From assembly GCA_030706065.1 (NCBI GenBank), contig JAUZPH010000210.1, positions 1-6,576 on the forward strand: DNA of 6,576 nucleotides, written 5' to 3'. Positions 1-5,398 of this stretch are shown one piece after another. Origin of the DNA: Bacillota bacterium (GTDB taxonomy: Bacteria > Bacillota > Clostridia > Clostridiales > Clostridiaceae). The notes beneath the pieces were generated by a model. It was given only the letters and a program-made list of their open reading frames with translations, was not told the origin of the DNA and did no database searches. How positions within the stretch are numbered: the first letter of the stretch is position 1; each line of letters begins with the position of its first letter. The position numbers and the translations under genes are program-made.

Positions 1-169
1 CTGCATCTACGGCGGCATTACGCTTAATTTTGAAGGAGTTACAACAACATTAATAGCTCTAGATCAAAGCAATGGTACATGCTGTTTGGTGCGGTCAATA
101 TATTACTTACTTAAAATCGGTTGATTATTTAGGATGAAAAATTTTTCAGCTGTCACTTTCCAAAGGTAT
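1..169. other. Left-edge stretch without a supported gene
   Basis: Two plus-strand frames are open from the window edge: one to a TGA at 122-124 (40 codons) and one to a TAA at 51-53. Either could be the tail of a gene that starts outside the window, but neither carries a motif I recognise and both contain an unremarkable mix of residues. A 12-bp palindrome made of GAAAAA and TTTTTC lies at about 138-149, just beyond the 3' end of the minus-strand phosphoesterase gene. It is too AT-rich to call a terminator. Confidence 0.2.
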
Positions 170-1519
170 TTATTTGTCTTGATTCAAGGGAATATGCAGT
201 TTCGTATTATCTACCGTGCTGTTTGCAAAGCTTATGATTCGCTTCTGCATAGTGGCCCCGTCCGCTGATGTCCACAGCTTATACCCCTCTGAATTTTTTA
301 TTTCCTCAAGGTTTGCTGGCGGTTTACCTTCATAATAGGCTTGATTCAGCACATTATAGGTTTTAAACATTGAATCTATCTGTTCATCGGTATAGCCTGC
401 TCCCGCCAATGAAAAATAAACTCTTGAATAGGAAGTCTTTGCGAGAAAGTCTTTGGAGTACGCGGTAAAGTTAATCAGATTCTCATCTGTGCTGTGAGTT
501 TCCCTGGCCCAGCCTTCCACATCCATAGGGGAAGTAGTGTAGTCAAAGCCGCCGGTGCTGGAATACTTAAGGACTCCATATTCCTGTGGGTATTTTCCGA
601 AGCAGCTTGAGGCAATATCATAAATTGTTTTTCCGCCGCTCTCGTGGGATTTTATATCCTGGAGATGTATATGACCGGTGAGGCTGAGCTCTATATCTGC
701 AGCTTGAAAAGCTTCTATTGCCTGCCGGCTGTTATTTAACGTGTAGTCTTTTGTTACAGCACCGTGATCCATCAGGCTGTGGTGCATCACAGCTATAAGC
801 CTTGCGTGGTGCTGTTTTGCCAAGGCACTGCATTTTTTTATCCACTGAAAGGTTTCGGACCTGATCTCCCCATCGGCCTCCGGAGTTCCGGCTGCCATAT
901 TGCTTTCATATTTGGCGGTATCAAGCATTAAAAGCCATACATCTTCAGAAGGGGCTGCCAGGTAGCTGAGTGAAGCGCTGTCCCTTAAAACGGCGTCATT
1001 ATACCCAAAATCACCATAGATGTTACTGAAATCATTGTCGTTTATGGAATCTGTTACATACTGCTCCGAGCCCCTGAATCCCCTGGCATAGGGATTCAAT
1101 ATATCATGATTGCCCGGTATCACATAAACCAAGGTTCCGGATTTCTTTATTTCTTCCAGCCTTTTAGCAAGCTCTAAATGGCTCTCCTTTTCTCCGTTAT
1201 TTGTCAAATCCCCGCTTACAATAAGAACATCAGGCTTTTTATCTTTTATATCTCTTGTAAAGGCACTCAACAATGGAGCAATATAATTGAGCTCTCTTCC
1301 ATCACCGGTGTTAAAGAATTTCTGAAAGGCCTCACCGCCATCGGTCAAATCTTTTGCTAAATAGTGAATATCGCTGGTGACAAAGAAGGTTATATCCTTA
1401 CCGGTTTTGATTTTAGGAGTTATGCTGCCGGCTGAGGTATTTGAGCTGCTGCAGCCTGCCAAACTCAAAAATATGACAAGTATAAACAAAACATATACTG
1501 AATGCTTCTTAATTTTCAT
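170..1519 (-). CDS. Lipoprotein metallophosphoesterase (calcineurin-like; cyclic-nucleotide phosphodiesterase type)
   Basis: This 449-residue protein is a predicted surface lipoprotein phosphoesterase. The N-terminus has a short basic head, a hydrophobic core and the lipobox LAGC, with the lipidated Cys at residue 23, so it should be anchored outside the cytoplasmic membrane. The five metallophosphoesterase motifs occur in order: D50-x-H52, G103-D104, the GNHD tetrad at 136-139, M-H-H at 245-247 and GHIH at 282-285. These are the residues that bind the two-metal centre in this family, so the enzyme looks intact. About 150 residues follow the catalytic domain. From family knowledge, this length and architecture match secreted cyclic-nucleotide phosphodiesterase lipoproteins such as Listeria Lmo2642, but the substrate is inferred. 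The ATG start is supported by AAGGGAGG at 1526-1533, six bases upstream. The gene appears monocistronic, with 374 bp separating it from the next minus-strand gene. No clear terminator is visible. Confidence 0.92.
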   Translation of the reverse strand: MKIKKHSVYVLFILVIFLSLAGCSSSNTSAGSITPKIKTGKDITFFVTSDIHYLAKDLTDGGEAFQKFFNTGDGRELNYIAPLLSAFTRDIKDKKPDVLIVSGDLTNNGEKESHLELAKRLEEIKKSGTLVYVIPGNHDILNPYARGFRGSEQYVTDSINDNDFSNIYGDFGYNDAVLRDSASLSYLAAPSEDVWLLMLDTAKYESNMAAGTPEADGEIRSETFQWIKKCSALAKQHHARLIAVMHHSLMDHGAVTKDYTLNNSRQAIEAFQAADIELSLTGHIHLQDIKSHESGGKTIYDIASSCFGKYPQEYGVLKYSSTGGFDYTTSPMDVEGWARETHSTDENLINFTAYSKDFLAKTSYSRVYFSLAGAGYTDEQIDSMFKTYNVLNQAYYEGKPPANLEEIKNSEGYKLWTSADGATMQKRIISFANSTVDNTKLHIPLNQDK

Positions 1520-1568
1520 ACAAGGCCTCCCTTATTTTAAACTTTTGTAAAAGGTTATTCTGCCTAGT

Positions 1569-1598
1569 ATTATATCACAAACATATTTGTTTACGGAA
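1569..1598 (-). promoter_or_regulatory. Probable promoter of the metallophosphoesterase gene
   Basis: On the minus strand a perfect -10 box TATAAT lies at 1569-1574, about 50 bases upstream of the ATG and correctly placed for a short leader containing the AAGGGAGG site. The -35 region is poor: TTCCGT or TCCGTA at spacings of 17-18. A 14-bp palindrome (AAACA, 4 bases, TGTTT; 1579-1592) fills the spacer. That position suits an operator, and a weak -35 would fit a regulated promoter. The -10 is seen directly; regulation is inferred. Confidence 0.45.
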
Positions 1599-1644
1599 AC
1601 ATAACCTGATGCTGAATAATTCCGAAATAATTCAGAGATTTTTT

Positions 1645-1897
1645 ATGGAATGCACTTCATATGCGGTTAAAGTGTTGGAACCAGTCCAATAGATTTTACT
1701 GAATTAACCAAGGTAACGCATCCTGTATGTATCAGGTCGGAGGTGTTCGAAACTGAGCCTCCTGGCAAATAATCTCTTCAGCATAAAACCTTTGCAGAAA
1801 AATTATTGGGAAAAATAAGCTGTATGAATTTGACCTGGCAGGGGATTCTCCGGAAGTGGCCGCTGATCTTGATGGCGAAAGGATTGGCTACGATTAA
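1645..1897 (+). pseudogene. Possible decayed plus-strand gene fragment
   Basis: Several open pieces lie in tandem in different plus-strand frames. One starts at the ATG at 1645 and runs to a TAG at 1690-1692. A second is open from about 1692 to 1769, is cut by a TAA at 1770-1772, and continues through residues KTFAEKLLGK. A third carries NKLYEFDLAGDSPE and ends at a TAA at 1895-1897. Reading across a single shift near 1810 joins FAEKLLGK to NKLYEF smoothly, which looks like a protein C-terminus. I do not recognise the family, and chance open frames are a real alternative. The final stop overlaps the stop of the convergent minus-strand membrane protein gene. Confidence 0.25.
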
Positions 1898-2445
1898 GGA
1901 TGAAGATTTTTCTCTTGAACATATAAGATTAATGAGATTACGGCCTTTGCTAAAAAGCCAACAAAAATAATTATAAGAAATGCCCTGGTATAGCTCCAAT
2001 TTATAAATTGAAGATATCCGAGTCCTACCATAAGTGGAGTAAAAACATAACCCATCAATACCGATGCTAAAGTAATCCTTACAGAGTATTTCTTCCAAGG
2101 AGTTGCAAGTTGATATAAAAGCATAAAATAAAGAGGCAATGCTGTAATATCATAGATAAAAATACTCGGTAGAATAGGTAATAAATGTACCTTATATAAA
2201 AACAAATTACGGTTTGATAGAAATATATCCAGAACAACACAAAATACTGATACGAGAGAGCCATAAAGTAAAAGTTCTATCAGTCTTTTTTTATCCAACA
2301 GCTTAAAACACAGGACATATGATAGAACAAGAAATCCAACTAATCCCCACCATCTGACAGTAAAGAGTTCCTGTGAAAACCACCTTTTGGTTATCAGTTT
2401 GTATAATGCATCATTTGCTTTGGATATTTCGTCAATAGTAATCAA
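1894..2445 (-). CDS. CBO0543-family integral membrane protein
   Basis: This 183-residue, very hydrophobic protein has about five membrane segments, at roughly residues 32-50, 56-75, 90-112, 122-143 and 152-176. The short basic loop DKKRL (51-55) sits between the first two. The order of features (a WW pair before the first helix, KRLIE with LLLYG after it, a pair of LP motifs, then LP..F.LLYQ followed by W-K, and a Trp before the last helix) resembles the uncharacterised CBO0543 family of Firmicutes membrane proteins, judged from memory. No catalytic residues are evident and no function is known. The start is TTG at 2443-2445, supported by AGAGGAAG at 2453-2460 with a 7-base spacer; no in-frame ATG lies nearby. 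It appears to be a single-gene unit. Its stop overlaps the end of a plus-strand fragment, and no terminator was seen downstream. Confidence 0.8.
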   Translation of the reverse strand: MITIDEISKANDALYKLITKRWFSQELFTVRWWGLVGFLVLSYVLCFKLLDKKRLIELLLYGSLVSVFCVVLDIFLSNRNLFLYKVHLLPILPSIFIYDITALPLYFMLLYQLATPWKKYSVRITLASVLMGYVFTPLMVGLGYLQFINWSYTRAFLIIIFVGFLAKAVISLILYVQEKNLHP

Positions 2446-2473
2446 TTTAACACTTCCTCTGAGATTAATGTAA

Positions 2474-2566
2474 AATAGTTTTACCTTTGAGATAATAAAT
2501 ATGTATCACAAGGACAATCCATACTTAAGGAAAACTACAGACGATTCATTAATCAAAATTTTCTGA
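2474..2566 (+). pseudogene. Short 3' remnant ahead of a terminator
   Basis: A plus-strand frame is open from a TAA at 2471-2473 to a TGA at 2564-2566 and contains an ATG at 2501. The last 21 codons (residues such as YHKDNPYLRKTTDD and SLIKIF) read like a protein C-terminus. No convincing ribosome binding site precedes the ATG. A strong hairpin terminator follows 15 bases after the stop, which is the spacing expected for the end of a real gene. I infer that the 5' part was deleted. A tiny leader or stand-alone peptide is the alternative. Confidence 0.3.
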
Positions 2567-2580
2567 GTAAAATAGTTGAT

Positions 2581-2619
2581 AAAGTGCCGTCAATGCAGTA
2601 TTCTATTGACGGCACTTTT
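2581..2619 (+). terminator. Rho-independent terminator
   Basis: A perfect 14-bp stem has left arm AAAGTGCCGTCAAT at 2581-2594 and right arm ATTGACGGCACTTT at 2605-2618, separated by a 10-base loop. The right arm runs into TTTT at 2616-2619. It follows the short remnant ending at 2566. The minus-strand reading has only a weak U-tract, so plus-strand use is favoured, although it also lies upstream of the minus-strand membrane protein gene. Confidence 0.82.
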
Positions 2620-2658
2620 CATATTAACAATTTAACTTCTGGGGCTTTCGGATTTTGA

Positions 2659-2748
2659 ATTGGAGATGCTAATGAATATTTAGTGAAGCAAGGATTTGTT
2701 GCAGAACTGGAGGGAATAGATGGACAAGGTAGGTATTTTGAGGCCTGA
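2659..2748 (+). pseudogene. Second short 3' gene remnant
   Basis: A frame open from a TGA at 2656-2658 to a TGA at 2746-2748 encodes about 29 residues, with the sequence ANEYLVKQGFVAELEG and ending in GRYFEA. The amphipathic, charged composition looks like a real C-terminus. There is no ATG, no ribosome binding site and no terminator before the exonuclease gene. The family is not recognised, and the fragment could be a chance frame. Confidence 0.25.
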
Positions 2749-2780
2749 CAATACATTAGGACTAACTGATTGGAGTGTTT

Positions 2781-3590
2781 ATGTTGGATAAGATGCTTTT
2801 AGTAGACTTGAAAACACAAGACTTTTCAGCCGGGTCAGGTATATATGAAGTAGCTTGTTTGGTTGTAGAGAATTATGAGATTGCAGACCGACTGTATTTG
2901 GCAAAAGAAATACCGGGTTATCAGGGGGAAAGGATATATGGCTTTGGTTTTTATGATATCAGTGAGAACGAATATTATATTAGCCAGTTCAAGGAGCTTT
3001 TAAGCATGTATCGATACCCCATTGTTGCACATAACTGCCCCTTCGACAGAAGATTACTGGTGTATTACAAGTGGATAGCTACAGGCTATCCTGCATACTC
3101 ATCCAAGATGGCTGTAAGGAAGGCTGTAAAAAATCTTGGAAGTTATACTTTATCCGGTTTGGTTAAGCATTATAAAGTTGCTGAGGGCCTTGAACATACT
3201 GCAATGTCCGATATAGAAAATGTTTATAAGATATTAAAAGAGGTAAAGCCTCAAACATGGCTGCCTGTGGGATCCTATTCAGGAAGCAGATCCTGTTTTC
3301 AATCCGGGGAAAGTGCACAGAAAGATGGTACTTCAGGTATAGATAAAGCTAATATACTCGAAGGTGAAGTAGTATGTTTTACGGGTAAAAGTGAGTTCCC
3401 AAGATATATAATGCAAAAACTGGCGATTCAAAACGGTGCGCAGGCAACTAACAGCATCAGTACTAATACAACCATGCTGGTAGTTGGTTTAAATGCAGGG
3501 AGCAAGTTGGATAAAGCTAAAAGAAGAGGAATAATAATTATTTCCGATGAAGAGTTTATGAAAATTCTCTGCGTTAAAGCTGAGATATAG
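2781..3590 (+). CDS. DEDDh exonuclease-like protein with C-terminal BRCT domain
   Basis: The protein has 269 residues from the ATG at 2781. GGAG at 2772-2775 sits five bases upstream of this ATG and overlaps an upstream in-frame GTG at 2775, so the ATG is preferred. The N-terminal domain (about 1-155) resembles the epsilon-type 3'-5' exonuclease fold. Motif II is IVAHNCPFD (Asp89) and motif III is H139-x-A-x-x-D144. Motif I reads V-D9-L-K11-T where the family normally has D-x-E, so the second metal-binding acid is Lys. A single GAA to AAA change would explain this. Residues about 192-264 form a BRCT domain, with the early F-T-G and the GSKLDKAK-x-x-G turn typical of the DNA ligase type. A Ser/Gly-rich linker joins the two. 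Proteins of this design are thought to act in DNA repair or proofreading outside the main polymerase. Whether this one still cleaves is uncertain. It is monocistronic, with its own terminator. Confidence 0.88.
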   Translation: MLDKMLLVDLKTQDFSAGSGIYEVACLVVENYEIADRLYLAKEIPGYQGERIYGFGFYDISENEYYISQFKELLSMYRYPIVAHNCPFDRRLLVYYKWIATGYPAYSSKMAVRKAVKNLGSYTLSGLVKHYKVAEGLEHTAMSDIENVYKILKEVKPQTWLPVGSYSGSRSCFQSGESAQKDGTSGIDKANILEGEVVCFTGKSEFPRYIMQKLAIQNGAQATNSISTNTTMLVVGLNAGSKLDKAKRRGIIIISDEEFMKILCVKAEI

Positions 3591-3611
3591 GTTCTTAAAT
3601 GAAAAGCTGAG

Positions 3612-3644
3612 ACACTCCTCATTATATGAGGAGTGTTATTTGTT
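3612..3644 (+). terminator. Rho-independent terminator of the exonuclease-BRCT gene
   Basis: An 11-bp perfect stem, ACACTCCTCAT at 3612-3622 and ATGAGGAGTGT at 3626-3636, encloses a three-base loop. It is followed by the T-rich tail TATTTGTT. It begins 22 bases after the TAG stop of the exonuclease-BRCT gene. Confidence 0.85.
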
Positions 3645-3717
3645 ATAGCCTGTGTAAAAGAGTAATGTTAAAAATTACAAATATTAATTATATGAAAAAC
3701 TACCCAATTTCTTAATA

Positions 3718-3763
3718 ATGGTATGAAATGGTATTATAAAATATAATGAAATATGCAGGGAGG
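3718..3763 (+). promoter_or_regulatory. Promoter-like region and ribosome binding site of the short ORF
   Basis: TATAAT at 3742-3747 is a perfect -10 box. The hexamer 17 bases upstream (TGGTAT) is a poor -35. Two direct copies of ATGGTAT, at 3718-3724 and 3728-3734, are spaced exactly 10 bp apart, one helical turn, and cover the -35 position, as an activator site might. AGGGAGG at 3757-3763 lies 7 bases before the GTG at 3771. These sequences are seen directly; regulator binding is inferred. Confidence 0.45.
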
Positions 3764-3770
3764 TAAGAGT

Positions 3771-3833
3771 GTGGAGGATAATCAAGTAGATAAACGTAAT
3801 ATTCTTGAGGAAGAATCATTTTCTGGAAAATAA
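3771..3833 (+). CDS. 20-residue peptide or truncated 5' end of a small gene
   Basis: A GTG start preceded by an excellent AGGGAGG site and a TATAAT box opens a frame of only 20 codons. The peptide is acidic, with a central KRNILEEESF. From memory, N-terminal R-N-x-L-E-E-E-x-F occurs in a widespread small clostridial protein of about 70 residues of unknown function. On that basis this may be its surviving 5' end, cut off after about 18 codons. The next plus-strand frame stays open from about 3792 to a TGA at 3892-3894, which would fit a frameshift, but its lysine-rich sequence is not recognisable. A genuine small peptide or leader peptide cannot be excluded. Confidence 0.4.
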   Translation: MEDNQVDKRNILEEESFSGK

Positions 3834-3846
3834 GTTGGTAAAACTC

Positions 3847-3909
3847 AAAAAAACTTATACATGCTCAAAAACTGTTGAAGATTCAGTGTTTTGAAGCGTG
3901 TACAAGTTT
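3847..3909 (-). terminator. Long imperfect hairpin, probable terminator of the Gln-rich gene
   Basis: The arms at 3851-3872 and 3888-3909 form a stem of about 20 bp. Read on the plus strand it begins AAACTTATACATGC and is opposed by GCGTGTACAAGTTT, with two differences between the arms and one bulged base. On the minus strand the stem runs into seven T's (complement of 3847-3853), the layout of an intrinsic terminator for the gene ending at 3928. The stem is longer and less GC-rich than usual, so a small palindromic repeat is an alternative. Confidence 0.6.
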
Positions 3910-3927
3910 AGTTTCACTCTTAAAACC

Positions 3928-4491
3928 CTATAGCCTGTTCTGATTAGCGCCACTCTGTGAGGTCTGCTGATTTTGATTTCCCATTGTATTTTGTTGATTC
4001 ATCTGCTGCTGTTGATTCAGCATCTGCTGCTGCTGATTTATCTGCTGATTCATCTGTTGCTGCTGTTGCTGTTGACTCATCTGGCTTAACTGCTGCTGTG
4101 TCTGGTCAATCAGCTGGTTCATCTGAACAAGGGCCTGATGGGATTGAAGCTGTTGATTAGCCTGCTGAAGTGCACTCATAGCCTGCTGTATTGTGTTCTG
4201 CAGCTGCTGTGAAGTCTGCTGCTGCTGTTGTGTAGCCTGATTTTTGAACTGTTTTATCTGATTCTGAAGTTGATTTGCAACCTGCTGACTCTGTTGACTG
4301 GTTTGTCCCTGACCTTGTCCTTGAGTGCTGGAGGCGGTCCAACTTGTATTTGTTGCGGACTGTTTAATCTGATTCAATGTACTTTCCATAGCACCCAGCT
4401 GTTGTTTCAAATCCCCTATATCTTCTCCAAATTCAGCATCATCCTTCCTCTCAAGATTACTTTCCATTACTTTCTTGTTTTTATCTTCCAT
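3928..4491 (-). CDS. Glutamine-rich low-complexity protein of unknown function
   Basis: The protein has 187 residues from the ATG at 4491. AAAAGGAG at 4500-4507 lies 8 bases upstream and overlaps a more distant in-frame GTG at 4500, so the ATG is chosen. About the first 50 residues are a charged segment (MEDKNKK, then an acidic stretch with GEDIGDLKQQLG) that could start a helix. From there to the end the protein is dominated by Gln: about 64 of the roughly 190 codons by my count, with Asn, Ser, Thr and Met as the other main residues and runs of up to seven Gln. There is no signal peptide, membrane segment or Cys. The pattern resembles Q/N-rich, prion-like or coiled-coil segments, but I recognise no named family and assign no function. 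The gene stands alone; a hairpin with seven T's follows its 3' end. It is well signalled, so it is probably expressed. No convincing sigma-A promoter was found upstream. Confidence 0.75.
   Translation of the reverse strand: MEDKNKKVMESNLERKDDAEFGEDIGDLKQQLGAMESTLNQIKQSATNTSWTASSTQGQGQGQTSQQSQQVANQLQNQIKQFKNQATQQQQQTSQQLQNTIQQAMSALQQANQQLQSHQALVQMNQLIDQTQQQLSQMSQQQQQQQMNQQINQQQQMLNQQQQMNQQNTMGNQNQQTSQSGANQNRL
4000..4110 (+). repeat. CTG/TTG trinucleotide-rich tract (CAG/CAA on the coding strand)
   Basis: This stretch is mostly CTG and TTG triplets with interspersed CAT and ATT, encoding the longest Gln runs of the minus-strand Gln-rich gene. CAG and CAA are mixed, so no uninterrupted repeat is long. 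Length variation by slippage is possible but would probably be slower than in a pure repeat. Confidence 0.7.
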
Positions 4492-4581
4492 TAGTGTCAC
4501 TCCTTTTATATGAGATTTATGAACGAGTCTATTTTTCCCATGAATTTTCCTCTTTATACTTAGGCTTGTTCAAAAAAATAT

Positions 4582-5241
4582 GTGAGGTGCCATACTAATT
4601 CGGGGATTTCCATCAGCGAAGATAGCATATGTAATCCAGAGAAGCTGTCTTGCGCACTAAGTACTACTGACAGCCCGGAAGTAAAAATTAATTGCCACAC
4701 TGCTAAACGTGGTATAAAAAGAGTGTATTTCATGGACAGATTTATGAAGGTTTCGTTAATGGCATTAGCATTTATAATTATAAGGTACCTCAGTGTTCAA
4801 GAGTAACCAGGAATTATTTTTACAAGTTTATGGATTTAATAAACTTCAAAAGAAGCATTCTTAAGGGATTTTTAACATGTCAATTGGAAATAAGTTTGCC
4901 GTCAACCCTGATAGACCACCAGATAAATGAAGCAGTAGAGTTTCAAAGTGGCCTTGTATCAAAAGAAAACTATTAAAAGGAACTTCATATGCCTATGGTC
5001 TTCATCGAATTACTGAAGAATTGGATATCCGATAGTTCGGGACATGCTTAAACTTATGCCTCATTTTTAGATCCTACAGTAGCTTTACTCAGAGAAGAGG
5101 CGCTTGATTTTTAAGATGAATTTTGATATGTTGTCTGCGAAGGCCAACGAACTGCAGATTATGATGCAGAGCGGCGCAAAGTATTTCCTGCATAAAATAA
5201 GTGAGTATCCGGATAATGATGTTTATAAAAAAGGTAAATAA
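4582..5241 (+). pseudogene. Multiply frameshifted plus-strand gene remnant(s)
   Basis: No single frame is intact, but open pieces overlap in sequence. They are 4582-4806; 4707-4976 (90 codons, no start at its beginning); about 4961-5032 (KLLKGTSYAYGLHRITEELD); 5029-5067 (PIVRDMLKLMPHF); 5058-5111 (ASFLDPTVALLREEALDF); and 5113-5241 (K-MNFDMLSAKANELQ to VYKKGK, stop at 5239-5241). Read across the overlaps, ITEELD-PIVRDMLKLMPHF-LDPTVALLREEALDF-KMNFDML is smooth and protein-like, which suggests about three indels in the second half. An intact terminator follows the last stop by nine bases. The region before 4860 is less certain and may belong to a different gene. I do not recognise the family. 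The last ATG (5116) could give a 41-residue peptide but lacks a good ribosome binding site. Confidence 0.45.
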
Positions 5242-5250
5242 AAGGTAAAG

Positions 5251-5282
5251 GGTAGTATGACACTGAGCCATACTACCTTTTT
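5251..5282 (+). terminator. Rho-independent terminator after the decayed gene
   Basis: GGTAGTATG at 5251-5259 pairs perfectly with CATACTACC at 5269-5277 across a nine-base loop, followed by five T's at 5278-5282. It lies nine bases after the TAA at 5239-5241. It also faces the minus-strand remnant ending at 5303 and could serve both strands, but the minus-strand U-tract is poorer. Confidence 0.8.
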
Positions 5283-5302
5283 GTGGAGCAGGTCTTTATA
5301 TT

Positions 5303-5398
5303 CTAAAAGATGCGGAAATTTAACTCTTCAATATTCGGCTGAGAATAAATCGAATCTTCACCTGTTTTCGAAGGCGATAAGTTAAGATATTTACGCAT
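5303..5398 (-). pseudogene. Minus-strand 3' remnant of an unidentified gene
   Basis: A minus-strand frame from an ATG at 5398 to a TAG at 5303-5305 encodes 31 residues: MRKYLNLSPSKTGEDS, then a PNIEEL segment, ending in FRIF. It is balanced and hydrophilic like a true C-terminus, and in frame it extends upstream only about five codons to a TGA. There is no ribosome binding site. It overlaps the 3' part of the acetyltransferase remnant in another frame. It may be the shifted tail of that gene or a fragment of another. Confidence 0.3.

Noticed and set aside
1178..1360. 60-codon plus-strand frame inside the phosphoesterase gene
   Set aside because: It lies antisense to the part of the gene that includes the conserved GD and GNHD motifs and has no ribosome binding site.
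1778..2098. 106-codon minus-strand frame overlapping the membrane protein gene
   Set aside because: The upstream half overlaps the CBO0543-type gene in another frame, no ribosome binding site is present and no motif is visible. The downstream half is antisense to the plus-strand fragment.
2079..2264. 61-codon minus-strand frame within the membrane protein gene
   Set aside because: It is an alternative frame of a hydrophobic, AT-rich gene with no independent start signal.
3428..3622. 64-codon minus-strand frame over the BRCT domain
   Set aside because: It is antisense to a well-conserved domain and runs through the terminator.
3957..4160. Plus-strand open frame rich in Ala, Ser and Asp
   Set aside because: It is the antisense shadow of the CAG/CAA-rich Gln gene: the CTG/TTG triplets read as Ala, Ser, Asp and Val in this frame. 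It has no ribosome binding site.
4157..4494. Other open frames over the Gln-rich gene on both strands
   Set aside because: They are shadows of the triplet repeat, with no start signals and biased composition.
4961..5032. YAYGLHRITEEL as a piece of an IS3-type transposase
   Set aside because: The resemblance to the YGYRRI motif is slight, the catalytic DDE context is absent, and the following pieces do not fit a transposase.
5089..5271. 60-codon minus-strand frame
   Set aside because: It begins inside the terminator hairpin and is antisense to the K-MNFDMLS piece, with no ribosome binding site.
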